Assembly (NCBI RefSeq): GCF_016906535.1
Contig: NC_057381.1
Coordinates: forward strand, 744,001 to 808,000
Direction: 5' to 3'
DNA: 64,000 bases
DNA from: Rhizoctonia solani
Lineage: Eukaryota; Basidiomycota; Agaricomycetes; Cantharellales; Ceratobasidiaceae
The position numbers and the translations under genes were made by a program. Positions 1 through 13,300 of the stretch are shown here, in pieces (within the stretch, counting starts at the first letter, position 1; every line of letters begins with the position of its first letter). The notes beneath the pieces are model-generated. The model saw only the letters and a list, made by a program, of their open reading frames with translations. It made no database searches and had not been told where the DNA came from.

Positions 1-253
1 TTGGTGCTCGCAAATAAACACACCAAGATTGTTTACTTTGCAACGCAAGTTCTGGCTATTCAATGAATCAATCTAAAATGATAGAAAAGATGAAACCGGT
101 GTTCAAGCTATTATGACTTACGTCTGTATTCATGCTTTTCGTGAAGTACTGGGGGAAAGGGGGAGTTCGTGTATTAGGATCAGTGCAATGTGGTATGGAT
201 ACAGTAAACATTAATTCAGTATAGCGTAGGGCACCGTGGAGACCTCTGTGCGC

Positions 254-3200
254 CTAATCCGCCCTCTTTCCAGGTTGGCTGTTTTCCCAATTTTTTTCCA
301 TCTCGGCCTGAATCTGGGTGGCGAGTTCGCTTGCCTCTCTATTAAGCCAGCTATCAGTTTCTATATCGGGGGGAGCTAAATCAGTGCCGGCGCCCCGACG
401 TCGGGACTCTCGTAGCCCTTTGCGTCTTGAATTGTCTCTCGACTTTCTTCGCGATGATCCAGCTTCTGACTCCACCTCGAACGCGTTTATGCGATCCTCA
501 TCGATACTGTCGGTGCTACGCAAATCATCCAGCTCCGAAGTCTCTGACTCGATGTTTGGCTCATCGGCGGCGGGCTGGGTGTGGGAGGGACCAAGTCTAC
601 GAATTCCACGCGTTCGGATTAGAGGTGTGATGCGGGGTGGGTGAGGAAAAGCGTCCCCCCAACTTGCTTTTCGAGCGTCATAGTATGCCTGTTTACCTTG
701 GGAGCGAGGGATGGTTATGCGCGCGATCGAACCTATAGGGGCAAAGATGATGGTCAAAAACAATGGTTGACTAAATCGGAGCCCAAGTTGATCAATCGAT
801 GGATGAACAAACAATGATTGTATGCGTGAAAATAATCTCGTGATAGGCGACGGGGACTATGCCCGAGGCACTAAATGGGCGCCAAACCCCCGAAACGAGT
901 CATAGTAGAAAGTAGCATGCTCTCCAGGTGATGGGTCGAGGAATAAGGTGTGATCGAGCGCTCAAAGTTTGCGTACCTTCGTTCGTGCAAGTATCCATGA
1001 TCACATGTCCGCTACGCTTCATTGGGGGGTAAATTATTCGAGGCCATGTTCCGATGGCACCACGCAGTACCTCTTCTTCAGAATTTTGTTCGACAGACTC
1101 GATAGGCTCCTGGGTTTGACCCAAGTCATTTCGTTCTATTCCTACTTCATGCGCCATGCCTCCGTGTCCATCAATCCAGTCCACACTCCATCTTCTCCAA
1201 CCTCCAGTACTTGCCGTCCATGTCGGTCTTTCCTTTTACCTTTGGTTTGGCCCTTGCGCTTACCACCTTCTACGACTTCCTCCAGTCGCATTTTTTCAGC
1301 GGATTCACGCCCAACAGCTCCAACTAAGCCCTTGGCTGCCGGGCTGCCGTATTGCTGGGTACGGTGAGTCACAGGGCCCTACGGAAATGAAGTCAGTCAT
1401 TGTGAAGAGAATTGGCTGGCACATTGAGTTGTTTTGATGTACTCACCCTCCCTCTCCGTATGACCACATATGAGTAGGCCACATCTTCGTGGCCCTCACG
1501 CGAATGTTTTGTGTGTCGCAGAAAAGGCGGCGTCTGAACTCGCTGGGTGAAATGGCAAATATCCCGAGTGTTTGGCGAACTATGTAGCGGGCATGCATGA
1601 GAATGGGGACACTGTCACGTGTGGTTAGTGACCATGTCGATATACGTAGCTGCCTACTAACAGGAGCGAGTACATGGCTTCCCGGAGCCCTCTGATTATC
1701 CTCTGACCCCTCGACTCGAGAGTCAAGTTCCTTTCTTCCCAAATCCAAGAGCAGTTCTCTAGCTTGTGCTACACTATCAAACCCTGTGGGAGTTCCATGA
1801 TCGATGATAACCTTTACCCGATAATCTATGTCAGATGATATAGTATATACGTGAACAATTAGAGGCGACTCACCATCCACTCTGCCCCAGACTGCCACAT
1901 TTCTGTGACCATCCGCTTGCGTGCGGTTCCATCAGGAAGCTCCGACAGAGTGAATGCGCATAGAGCTAATGACTGTTCAGGTACGGGCAGTTGAGTATTC
2001 TATATGTGGTTCAGTTATGAGTAACATTCCCGATAGCAATGACGAAAACCAAGAGAATTGTTTAGTATATGCGCACACACCTTTCCCCAGAAATCTTGGT
2101 ACAGAACCTCGCATTCACCTATATTCGTTCCCTTGACCAATCGTCTCGCCAACTCTGTCAAACCACGTCTAGAGTCGAGTAGCATGTATTTTTTGAGTGT
2201 GGATATTGACCATGACTGTTCACGTGGAATATTATTCTCCAGATTATGCAGTGTAACCGAAGAGGTTGGAATCGAAGGGACAGATGAAGGCCCGACGCGC
2301 AAGTGGTGAGGGGACGCGGATATGGGTGTCCAGGAGGTCGGGTTAGCGTTTTCATCGAGTGGTTTAGACGGGTCCTGTCCGGTTTCTGGAGCCGAGATTG
2401 GCTCTCGAAAGGTTACCAAAGCAGCCCTTCAGAAAATTAGTATTCATATATAAGGTCTTCCCAATGAGTGAGCGCGGCACATACCACAACCCCTGGCCAG
2501 TCTTGCCCCCAAAATCAATGACGGTCTCTATTCGGTCGTCACCCTTCCCAGGTCCAGATATTCGTTGGGATATTTCTCGAAAGACATTGGCTGTAGCGGC
2601 ATAATGGGCTGGCATCACGACTGTATTGAATGCTAATGCTTCCCGAGGGCCGAGCTGAACCACTGTCTTGTAATTTCCTAAGTGGAAGCAAATCACGGTC
2701 AATAGTATTGAAATATTATACCTGATTTGTCATACCTTTGGTACTAAATGTGAGTGATGGTGCAGTACTCGATAATTGCCATTCAGGCTTGAGATTTGAC
2801 GAACGCGCATTTTCTGGCTTGTGATAAGGTATTTTCGAGGGACCCGAGCTTGAAGTTGTTGGCTGAGTGTTTGGTTGTATGGGATAAAAGAATAACCGTT
2901 TAGCATCCGAACGTAGTTGGTGTTTGTCGGACTCTGCGAGCGTGAGTAGGAACTGAGCTGGATATTGAATTGTCTCACCTTCAACGACCCTACTAACGGC
3001 ATGCTCAAGCTCCCACGGCAGAACTACCATGCCAACATGTTTCGTTCCATATACTGCCGCGGGGGATCGCCTCTCTTCTCGTGGGCCGTCCCAATATGAG
3101 CCTTCGTGGGTTTCTGCTCCTCTCTCGGCAATCTCGTAACCCTCATATTCGGGAGGGAGACTATCAAAGGTATCGGTCTCTTCGACTTGAAGCTCGGGAC

Positions 3201-3366
3201 GCTCCACATAGTGCTTGGAGCCATGGCGAAATTTGCGGAGGAGAGATAAATCCGTGTCATGGAGCAATTGACTAAGAGCTGGGTCTAGTTGCAGCGGTGC
3301 ATTTGGTGCATTCTGTGTATTTATCGCATTCTGTCTCAGTCTCGCCAGTGTCGCCCGAAAACTCAT
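254..3366 (-). CDS. RSM22: Mitochondrial ribosome assembly factor Rsm22 (METTL17 family)
   Basis: Multi-exon gene. Start chosen at the ATG ending at 3366 (MSFRATLARLRQ, basic and Arg-rich, suiting a mitochondrial presequence). Exon 1 ends near 2736 and exon 2 starts at 2677. Seen in order: the Rsm22 entry motif PREALAFNTVVMPAHYAA, a methyltransferase-like glycine loop DFGGKTGQGLW, IIDHGTPTGFDSVAQAR, then after a splice the cysteine motif CPHSHACPLH and DICHFTQRVQTPPFLRHTKH, and near the C-terminus GSIARITIPRSQGKQAYYDA followed by RKASWGDAFPH. These are the signature blocks of the Rsm22/METTL17 family, which assists small mitoribosomal subunit assembly in the matrix and carries an iron-sulfur cluster in its better-known members. 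The C-terminal tail is Ser/Arg-rich and disordered. Divergent from the MARVEL gene with only 156 bp between the two ATGs. The later exon junctions were placed by eye and may be off by a few bases. Confidence 0.93.
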
Positions 3367-3522
3367 CTTTAGGCAACGATGGAAGCAAGAGGACTGAGAT
3401 GATCGGCAATGGTCACGTGCGTCGTGGCGGCGCTTATAATCATGTGATGAATGTCTCACGATTTTGTTTCCTCGTCCGACCGAGCTCCCGACTTTCAAAC
3501 AACTCCCACCAACGCAAGCAAC
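3367..3522. promoter_or_regulatory. Short bidirectional promoter between RSM22 and the MARVEL gene
   Basis: Only 156 bp separate the start codons of two divergent genes, so both 5' UTRs and promoters must lie here or overlap the neighbouring first exons. No clear TATA box is visible. The function is inferred from layout alone. Confidence 0.5.
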
Positions 3523-4355
3523 ATGGGTCTCTCTACGCACGTCCGTCGCGGTCATCCCAGTGAGCATCTGTTGTCGCATTCAGTGTATATAGGAGTGGCT
3601 GACCCATGGCTTCAGTCACCTTTGGGCTCCTTATATTCTTTGGAATTATCGAAGTATGTCGTGTATGCATACTCTCTGGCGTTTCTAACTATACAACTAC
3701 AGGGCTCCATTGCAACATGGCTCACGGCCCGGTACAAGCAGCATCGGAACTGGCTCAGCATTTCTGTTCGTGACCGAACCCATCTTCTCTTGTTCACAAG
3801 CTGGTGGACCGTGCTCCTCTCAGGTAGGCCACCTGATGCTGTGTTGGCGTTGCCGTTAGCACTGACGTCAGTGGCTAGCAATTATATTGGCACTTTTCAT
3901 GCGTTCAGCCGGCAGTAGGCTTGCTAGCGCGCTCGTTCACCTAATCTTCCTCGGTAAGCAGCCATTCTTGATAATGGTTCCGCCCCTTCTTATTCTCCAT
4001 TGTGCAGGAATTACTTGGGTATTCTGGACAGCGGGCGCCGCATCTATAACGGCCAGCATGGGCGGCGGCATCAATTGCTCGTACGTCATTATTCATTATG
4101 TCATCACCCTGCATTCATTTAGTAACGTTATCATTTCAGACGCGTCGCGGAACAGGTTACCTATTGCAACCAATTGAATGCGTTGATGGGGTTCGCATGG
4201 GTCGAATGGTGAGTTTAGCTTGTCTTGCCTGTCTTCCAACTAATATTTTATCATATAGGGTCTTGACGACTTTTGCACTTTTTGTGGTCATCATTTGTGC
4301 CGTCCGCTCGGCACGCCGTGGTGATGGAACCCGTGGCGCTCTCGTCGTTGACTAG
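3523..4355 (+). CDS. MARVEL-domain four-helix membrane protein
   Basis: Seven exons resolved from sequence: 3523-3559, 3616-3653, 3703-3823, 3879-3953, 4008-4080, 4140-4208, 4259-4355. The spliced protein (about 165 residues) begins MGLSTHVRRGHPITFGLLIF, then has hydrophobic segments around FGLLIFFGIIEGSIATWL, LLLFTSWWTVLLSAIILALF, LVHLIFLGITWVFWTAGAAS and VLTTFALFVVIICAV, that is four predicted transmembrane helices with a short basic tail (RSARRGDG). This length, the RRGHP..FG start and the RDRT..LLFTSWW motif match basidiomycete MARVEL-domain proteins. Members of the superfamily sit in cholesterol-rich or curved membranes and take part in vesicle trafficking; the specific role here is unknown. 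The first two exons are only 37-38 nt, so gene finders may start the protein too late, at the ATG at 3606 that lies inside intron 1. Confidence 0.85.
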
Positions 4356-5167
4356 TATATCCAACGCAGATTATAAGCCTTTTCATGGACTTTTCTCCAT
4401 CAATATTGACTGAAGTTGCCTTTTTTTTTTATTACTTTACGCCACTCAGTTTCCCCAGTGCTACCAATGTCTCATACGATCTCTGTTGTTAATTAGTGTA
4501 CGGGCCTAGTGTTACAGTAGAATGTAGCCACATTTTTACCATCAAACGGACGAGACTAGAATGTGACACTACAAGGTATGTTACTCGAGGAGAAACATTG
4601 ATCTCTAACTTAAGCGTCCCAAGGAGTTAATGTAATGACAATGCTCGAGCTGCTATAGTAGTTCATATGATTTCATCTAAAGTGGTTTTATAGCGGTGCG
4701 AATTATGACTAAACTTAGAGTATATTGGCTGCGTAAAGACGGCGCCTCCTGAATCCCATTGTCTTTGTTTGGGACAATCAGAAATCAAGTTGTGTCCAAA
4801 AAAGGAAACACGCTGAGCGAGAATTGAACTTATCCAAAAACACTTACGGAAGGCGAAGATGACAGCCATGTCACCACCAACGTGTCTGTGTAGTCGCTGG
4901 GTACATGTACATATATTTTTCAGATATGTAGACTAGCCTCGTCATATTTTTGGTGTAATATGCATGATTGGTTTTTGGGAATTTGGATAGGCAAGAATTA
5001 GGAAATCCAAGCTGTCGGAATTTAGCGTTGTCAGAGTGAACCTCCGCATTTCGAATAAGAACTACATTGGTAGCATCACCCTGCAGACATCCACCACACA
5101 ACGTACAGCCCTACTTCATCCTCATGGTGTGCATCATTGCTACCCTCGAGGCTTAATTTCGACCACC
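4356..5167. other. Intergenic, no gene recognised
   Basis: This stretch holds the 3' end of the MARVEL gene and the 5' flank of the F-box-like gene. A minus-strand open stretch at 4871-5101 lacks an ATG and resembles no family. A poly-T run lies near 4422. Nothing else can be supported. Confidence 0.6.
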
Positions 5168-7185
5168 ATGTACATTAACCAGATAAAACGACTCCCGATG
5201 GACCAACATCTTGACATCTGGGACCTCATTCTCACCATTTGTCTGCACTTGGACACGGGAGAAAGTCTACCTTTACTCCTCTTCTCACCGTTAGCAGACA
5301 ATTGTCAGCTTTGGCCACTGCGCGTATCTGGGGAGATCTCGGCAGCTTGTATCCACTTCTTGCCCTTCTCTATAACCGGAGTGGCAGCTATCAGGACTGG
5401 GAATGGAACGCGATTGCTCAAACCACAGTAAGCGCGCGGCACTCTTGTCGTTTCTCCATAGTTGACAATTGTGCAAATGCAGCGCTCCCTCAACGCACAG
5501 ACCATCGGCACCGGCGAGCTCCAAACCGGCGCTATCAACTGGAGCCGGTACGAGAATTATGCCGCTCACGTGCATACTATAACAGTCAAGATCGATGGCG
5601 CATACCGCAACTGGGTTTTTCTCCTCCCCATCAAGCGACTGGCGGCTACTCGTCGTCGCGAGCAGACTACCGCCGATGGGCGCACACATCATTATTTCCC
5701 TCCTCTTCTACCCAATCTAGTTTCCCTTACCTTTGAGTTGCAATATTCCCAGAACTTGGATCATGCGATCGCTGTGCTCACAGCGCCTAGCACCCAACTT
5801 CTTGGTGTCGAAGCCTTGGCTGGTCTGATGTTACTTATGGCACCAACCCTCCGGGCCCTTTGTATAACTTGGAAGAACTCGATATCTCAACTGTTTACCG
5901 AGATACTTGATCGATATACGCAAGGTCTTGGAACACCAGCCTCTTGCGCTGATTTCAACTCGGGACTTGTTGGATCCGACTATGGTTTTGTCGACCTAAT
6001 ACTGCCTGGCGACTATCTAACAGCTATTCCTCGCTCTCAGTCACTTGTGTCTTTCAAGGGGTTCTCTGCGTCTCCCTATATGATGGAGGCGTTGGCTCTC
6101 CTTCCTAACCTTTCTGAAATCGCGCTATACCATATGCCTGGTCATCAACCAATCCCGCTTGCTCATGAATATGTACCGAGGCTACCCGTCCAGCCTTCTG
6201 TACGATTCCCGGCTCTCATCCATTTGCAAATCCTCGCTTGTCATAATAGGGTTGAGGAAATACACCGAATTCTTACCCATTTCCCTATCGAATGTCTTCA
6301 GAGCCTTAGCCTTGAATTTTCTCAAGCGCATGGAATACCCTCGGACAAATTTATGGGCCCGTTGTACGCACTCATCGGAAACCAGGGCCACTGTCTACGC
6401 GCATTGAGCCTCATCTACGACGCTGAAAAGTGGGATTACATCTCCCCGACTTGGGACGTCGAAAGTAAAGTATATGCATTTGCGCCTTGGTCATCATTTT
6501 CTCAATTGATCAACTGCCACAAACTTGAGTCGATAGTCATCAAATGTGCAGGAATCTACCACGGCCTAGTTTTGCCCCCAAATAGCATTCAAACTTTAGG
6601 CGTGGCGTGGCCTCTTCTCTCTAAACTCTGCATCTCTGAAACGCTTCTCGGCGTTGATGTCGTCGAACAATCCACCCGTCCACGTCTTGTCGATATGCGG
6701 GGACTCGCAGAGCTTGCTCTAGCTTTCCCCCGGCTCAAAACCTTACATCTTACCTTGGATGTGGATGACATATCCACTTTTGGACGCCTCCCTGTCAGCG
6801 ACGAGCGACCACCTTGTCTCCCGCTTGATCTGGATTTGGGCTATTCTCCCTTGGTAGGAGATATAGCTGAGGACGTTGCTAGGTGTGTGATTTGTTACTC
6901 ATCACCATCTTATCTAGTCGCTTATACGCATTCAGGCAATTACTTTTGATTTGGCCCGGCTTGAGATCCTTACGGACTTACTGGAAAGAACACCGCCCTG
7001 TAGGCGTGCACGCGATTTATCTCACAAAATGGCGCGAAGTAATTCGCCACTGTGGTCCATCGGTCGTTGACGGACATAACACTGACAAATGTCATGATGG
7101 ACATGAAGAACAGGCTTGTAGGTCATTTAATATACATATAGGCCGGACTCTGACTCCAGTTTTTACAGATTGGCGAGCGATATGA
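5168..7185 (+). CDS. F-box-like / leucine-rich repeat-like protein, with one apparent frame break
   Basis: N-terminal MDQHLDIWDLILTICLHLD followed, after a frame break near 5263, by LLTVSRQLSALATARIWGDL. Together these have the shape of a fungal F-box (helix, LTVSR, then A.RIW). An intron (gtaagc...gcag) follows, then one long exon from about 5517 to 6880 with regular leucine-rich stretches (LLPNLVSLTFELQY, LALLPNLSEIALYHM, FPALIHLQILAC, LLSKLCISETLL, FPRLKTLHLTLDV), like degenerate LRRs. A last intron (gtgtgtg...ttcag) leads to LLLIWPGLRSLRTYW and a stop at 7185. F-box proteins link substrates to SCF ubiquitin ligases through Skp1; the substrate cannot be told. The start at 5168 is the first in-frame ATG; 5198 is an alternative. 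To join the two F-box halves one base must be missing near 5263. Confidence 0.62.
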
Positions 7186-7394
7186 ATACCACACTTTCAG
7201 TGCATACCCCTTTACCCTAATTTTATCGACATTCGCATTGAAAGAGGCTGTGTGGGTCGAAGTTGCAAGAATCACGTTTTGTATTATATCAGAATGCACG
7301 GTATAAGCTTATATTCTACACGTGAAAGAAAAGCAAAATAACAAGGCATGAAGAACGGCAAGTGGGTGGTATCACAACGTTTGATAGTGTTCTA

Positions 7395-10300
7395 TCACGA
7401 ACGTTGGATCGATTTGTCTGTCTCCTGTGTTTCTGGTGAATCACGGATCTTCATCCATCGATCAGGCAACTGGACAATGGGCATGAGTATTATTCAATGG
7501 TTCACTTTTGAGTATACACACCAAAGGGAAGTATTGCTCCATTGCAGCACGGAATCGTACCCCGTATTGCTTGGGTATAACAATCGTAGGCCCTTCGCCT
7601 TTATTGGTACCTCCAAGGACTTTTTCCTTCATAAGATTCTCAAACTTCTTGTCCCATGTATAGGTTCGGATGAAGTCTGCCCAAATACGTTTGCAAACTC
7701 CCCAAGATCGCACGAAAAAGGAACTCACCAACTATCCCAATAACTAACTGGTTCTTCGTATTGTCCACACCAACAACCATCGAGTAATCCATGACATTGG
7801 CATCTTCCAGGAATTGGGTATCATTCCAGATAGCGGTACGAAGAATGCGCTTTGCATGTTCTCTCAAATAGTAAGGTTCGGTGAGGGAGGCTGAGGCATG
7901 TTAGTTTATTTCAAACCGTATTATTGAATGGACACACCTTGAACAAGGTTTTCGTCCAGTAGCACTTCATTCTCGCGACCAGTTTTTCGTACCTTCCTTC
8001 CGCGCGTCAGCCCCTTTAAATCGTAAACCTGTTTTGGCATGTCAAAAGAGACCTTTGCGTCGGTAAAGAGCTGATCTTACATGCGCAAACTTCCGATCGT
8101 ATAGAAGATTTTCCATCACCAGTAGATTCATTTTCACAGATTTGCCTGCCATTGGGTTTTTCAGGCTGATTTGATAGAAGCCGAAAAGCTTGGCCAAAAC
8201 GCTGGGACGCTACCTTGATAGTTAGAAGCATGGCTCGCTATAGCAGTAAAGAACATACCCCTTCGCTCAGTGCACTAGACATGTAATCGAAATACTTGGG
8301 CGCAAATTTTCCCATGTCATCCGCCTCTTGTCTTGAGAGCTCCTTGGCAATAAATCGTTCGTCTAAATAGTGCATCAGTTTTGTTCTAATGAAATAACAA
8401 TAGGCTCACCTCGGGTCCTAAGGAACGCCGATCCTGACTTCCCTCCGGCTGCATCCCACTTTATACAACGTGCAAGGGATTCGATCATGATCTGATCGCA
8501 GTCACAGCTCCGTCGCAGGGCTTGGAATTGTTCTGCATACAGGACCTTGCAAGTAACAGTAACGTCACCACTTTGGTAACCTTTAAAATAGTTAGACTTC
8601 GGTACACTGCCCGACCCGCTTACTTACTATAAGTTTGGTGAGAAACAGTCTGGGGATGCTTCAAGACATCTGCTGGGTCTGGCAAGTCATCATGGCTAAT
8701 AATGCCCCACGTCGAAGGTGCTTCGCCAACCGAGAGGTTGTCTGGCATGAAAACCTCTGGTTTCTCGGCGAGCTTATTGTGCTTCGAACTGAGAGCCCTT
8801 GCCATATTGATGCGGTAATCATGCGCACTGAAATACACCCATTAAACTTTGCGGTCCTAAGATTCTGCGCTGAACTAACCTAAGAGTGAGAGCGATGATA
8901 GAGGTTGGCTCGTCTTCCCGCACTGTGATATACGATTCAGCAAAGACATGATCCGTAGGGGCACTGTACTGGCATTTAGTATGAATAAGTTCAATCAAGC
9001 GAACACTCACGCTGGATATGAAAGATTCATCGCGGCATACTCCCGTGCCTGTATTCGTGATAACGCCGAGGACATCCGATACAAAAAGGATCGTCGGTCT
9101 GCGCTAGCACTCATCTCCGCTTCACTGTAATTTCCTTGTCCTAAACCAGAGTCCCGGGGTCGAATGAGAGGAGAAGAGGGCAGAGACGATTCGGGAGTAA
9201 AGTCCAGTATATGATTGGGGTGCACTTGCAACTTCGTTTCAGTATGCTCGTTGCGTTTCCCAGAGTCATTTATATCAATAATCTGCTGGTCTTGATCTTT
9301 ATCTCTCGTAGCCGGCGCTGGGAGGGTCATAGAGTGCGCTGTGAGGTCCGAGACGGACAATATGGGATCCAACGTATCAACTCGCAGTTTGTTGGGATCT
9401 TCCTCGCCTTCGTCTTCATCATCGGCCTCGCTAGAAGAATCGCCGCTTTCTGATTCGTCATCCCGTAAAGCATCCTCGTAATTGTTGAAGATCTCCACTT
9501 TGGGTTTGGCAGTTGCAACCGGGCGAGCGCGGCGGCCACGAATGATCGCATAACGCCGATTGGCCTTTTCGTTTTCCTTGGATAAGCGTTCAAATTGGCG
9601 AATTTGCGTTGCTACTTTAGACCCAGTATTGTTTATCGTAGATCCAGTAATGCGCCGGGTACCTTGTCTGCTAGAGATACTTGAAGTTGTGTTCCGCACG
9701 GTTGAGGGATCACGAGGTGGATTTCTTGCTAGAGCCTTTCCCTTAGTTGACTTGTTGAGGTTCGGAGATACTTTGCGTGTGGCAGTGAGTGGCTCGAGCG
9801 TAGCAGCATTAGTGTTCTTAATAGTAGATCCGGTGGTGGTCCGAGATAACATGGGTCGCCTTGGAAGATCAAGCATCGAGTGCGTGGGCGATGAACGACC
9901 CGATTGGATTGTTTCTGCAAGGGGTAATGTGACCGGTTGAACTGGGGCCGGTATACGTGAAGGACCTGCTTCGACCGTGCTCTGAGTTTGACGCGGGGCG
10001 ACGTTTACCGCATAACTTCGTTCGAAATCGGAACCAAATGTACGAGACCTTGGCTGAAACTTGGACTTGCTAACTGGGACTTTCGGACGCCCACGGACTC
10101 GACGTGGCTGCGCTTCGGAATCATGCTCGCTATCCGACATGAATGAGGTTCGGGCTAGCGGCCCATAACCGAAGGCGCCAGTAGCAAAGTTCTCGGGCAA
10201 TACGGCCTGAAACTGTCTGACAAGGTCGGAAACACTGGGCTGTGGCCGCGTGCGCCGAGGCAGTCGGGAAACTCGTTGGGAATACTCTGACGGAAGGCAT

Positions 10301-13300
10301 CCTTGGTCTCGGCGGTAGCGTCGTGTCGTTCCTGAAGGGGCGACTCAGTTTGTACACTACTCGCAATCGATGTCCACCATCTTTTCCCAGGTTATCAATA
10401 TCCACAATGGGGTTGCCGGGTATCGTAGCTGGGGCTGGCATAGGACCTTGATCGTCTGCACGAATTTTCGGTTGAATGCCCGAGTTTTCCAGAGAGATCT
10501 CAGGGCGCGTTTGAGGGGCAGAGATGGTCGAATCGCTGTCACCGCCTTCTGATTCGCCATGTTGCGATTCGAGCACTTGGGCATCTACTGTAATTCATCT
10601 ATGGGCAGCGCCTCGACTGAAATGTTGCCTGTTGCCACCGCCGGAGGTTGATCCAGGTCTTGTCCAGAAATCTCAGCCGGAGACGGAAGATCAATGGAAG
10701 ATGGCCGCACATCGGTCTCTGAGTTTGGCGGTTCAGCGCAACTATCGACGTTGGATTCATATTCGGATGCTGACGAGACAAGTTGGCCTGACTCGCGTTT
10801 GGACCCGGTCTGGCGTCGTTCCGGGTCGACAAAGCGGGAAATCACTTTACGGTCCATGGTACTGAACACGCTCCCCATTATCTCAGGCACGTATTTAGAT
10901 ATCTTGTTTTGAGCTACCGATCGACGAAAGTCTTTCTCTGTGCCCACATAATATCCGTTTGGAAGATACAGCCTCTCCAGTTGGCCAAACTCATCATCGA
11001 ATTGGGTGATAATACGCTGCCAGATTGGGCGTACTCGACCAAGCTGAAGTGTATCCGTGGTTGAAGACTCTTCGTATTCTTTGTAAATGAGCTGTTCGAT
11101 GTGGTTGCGCTGGAGGACCGAGCGTTCACGCATCTCCCCCGCCAATGTGGAAATGTTTTGAGCTTGCTCGGGGTGTAGTTGAGCAAGTTGAGCAGCTGCG
11201 TCCGCTGCAACCTGTATGCGAGAGAGGACTGAATCCCAGTATGCAGTGTTTCGTCGAAGCATTGGATATAATCGTCGTTTTTGAACGAAAGGAGTGCTTG
11301 TGGTCGCACGCGAATATGGGTAGGAGGGAAAACTAGTTCGTGTAGAGTTACTTTCTCTGTCTGAAATCGAACAGTCATCCCATGCCAATGGAAGTAACGA
11401 ATATGGTGCTGATATATGTTGTGTGAACACCCAGCGCCGTGCATAAGAAGGACATCGGCCGGGTAGAAGTGCAGCTCCAAGAATTTGGCAAATGAGTAAC
11501 GACCAGCCTCCTCGCTTAAGGGAATGAGTGGAGTGCTTTGCATGCAAACACGACAAATACTCCAAGTCGTAATACCCTCGTAGAGCGGTGCATTGAATTG
11601 TTTTGCCCCTATCCGGCCTGTCCATGGTTCGGTTGAGATTAGGACTTGGCTCTCGTTGTGGACAAAAACTTGTGTGTGTGCGATCCGGAGCACATTGCAG
11701 TCTTTTGCTTCGCAGACAGAGTTGGCAGGAATGCTACACGTTTCCTCGATAAAGTGTGCAAGAGACTGGTCACCTTCGCCGTAGTAGTATTTATATACGA
11801 GTTCGGGGCGGAAACATGGACGGTGTGAGTTCTCCATTTGTCCAAGATTGGCTGATCCGGTCATAGACGACGAACCACTGGCAGTGGGGATTACAAAACT
11901 ACGGAGAGCAATTTGTTGATATTTCTCCACCGCAAAGTCGTCCCGGTTTCTGCGTAAGTACCATTCCCATTCGCGGCGCATGACGTCGTGGCGTTCTTTC
12001 GCATCAGCAAGTCGAGCTTCGACATCCAACTCCGAAGGAGAACGGAGTTCCGGAGCGGAGATGGCCGGTCCAGGCGCGAGTGGAGAGGGGGCAGGGGTGG
12101 GAATGCGGGAAGGCACCGCAGGTAAGTTTATTGAAGAAACGGAAACAGTGGAGCGGAGGCTGGATAGACTTGCGCTAGGATGAAGCCTGGGACCAGATGG
12201 CTCGTCAGCTGGACCTACAACGATTACAGAGGGTGTGCTTTCTTTGTCTACTTGATACTCAGAGTTTGCATTCTGGGGCAGGTGCTCCTCGGATTTGGTC
12301 ACTTTTTCCCGTTCTTTCTGACGTTGTTCTTCTCCCCACTCTCTCTTGATAGAACGAAGCTGATCATCCGCCTCCTTCATCATCCTCACAGGCCAAGGGG
12401 GAAAGAACCGAAGCGTTGCGCTCACTGAGATAAATGTTGTTAAATACGGGCGCAGGCTGGCGTTAATCTGGCGAGACAATATTACGGCCTCATCTTCTGC
12501 CTCGTCATCGGTAGAAAACGTATCGTCATCCTCGAAAACTGGTGAAGGCTCGGGGAGAACAGGTGAAATCCACCGGGTAACGCCAACTCCTGACTCTGAA
12601 CTAGGATCGTTGGCCACCTTTGCACTGAGGCCAGGGAAAGATTTGGCTCGCGGGCGCATAAGAACGCTGACATCCCCCCCATTCGTTGGTATGCCACTGA
12701 GGCTATTACCTGTAGTCGGTGTTGGGACGGCTTCACCTGTGACGCCTGGCATAGTAACAACACAGTCCTTCCACAGGAAGCTCTCCATCTTCAAGTTCCG
12801 TACAATGAATGCTATGAAACGCATGACTTCTTTTAGTTTCTTGAGTGTGTCGAGATCGGCCCCGCGGAGAATAATGGTGCATCCGGATCTATGTGAATCG
12901 CATCCTTCGAACCGCATATACGACTTTCGACGACCGGGGATCAGATGGTGATCATAAGTCTGTATTTTGAACCGTGCGCATTCACCCAGGCGTGGACCAC
13001 GATGGAGCGCGGGTATATCAGGCACAACCTCAGCACCAGTCATGCGCGAGACAAACTTGGTCGATCGAGGCGGAACCGCTCGCGCAACGGCTACATTCGC
13101 GGCCATAAGATACTCCAAAGCAAGACGCGAGACGGTGCGCTCCACAAGAACCAGACGTGGGCGTAATGCCGTGATGCGTGCAACAAGATTGCGTAGGTAT
13201 TCGCGTTCTTGGGCAAGGATTGAATCAAGAGTAAGGTACTCATTTTCGCGGCGTTGCCATTCGAGTGAGAAGGCGAGAATCATTATCCGTGGCAAAGGCA

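Noticed and set aside
4871..5101. Small Cys-containing minus-strand peptide starting CGGCLQGD
   Set aside because: Begins with TTG, has no ATG and no supported second exon.
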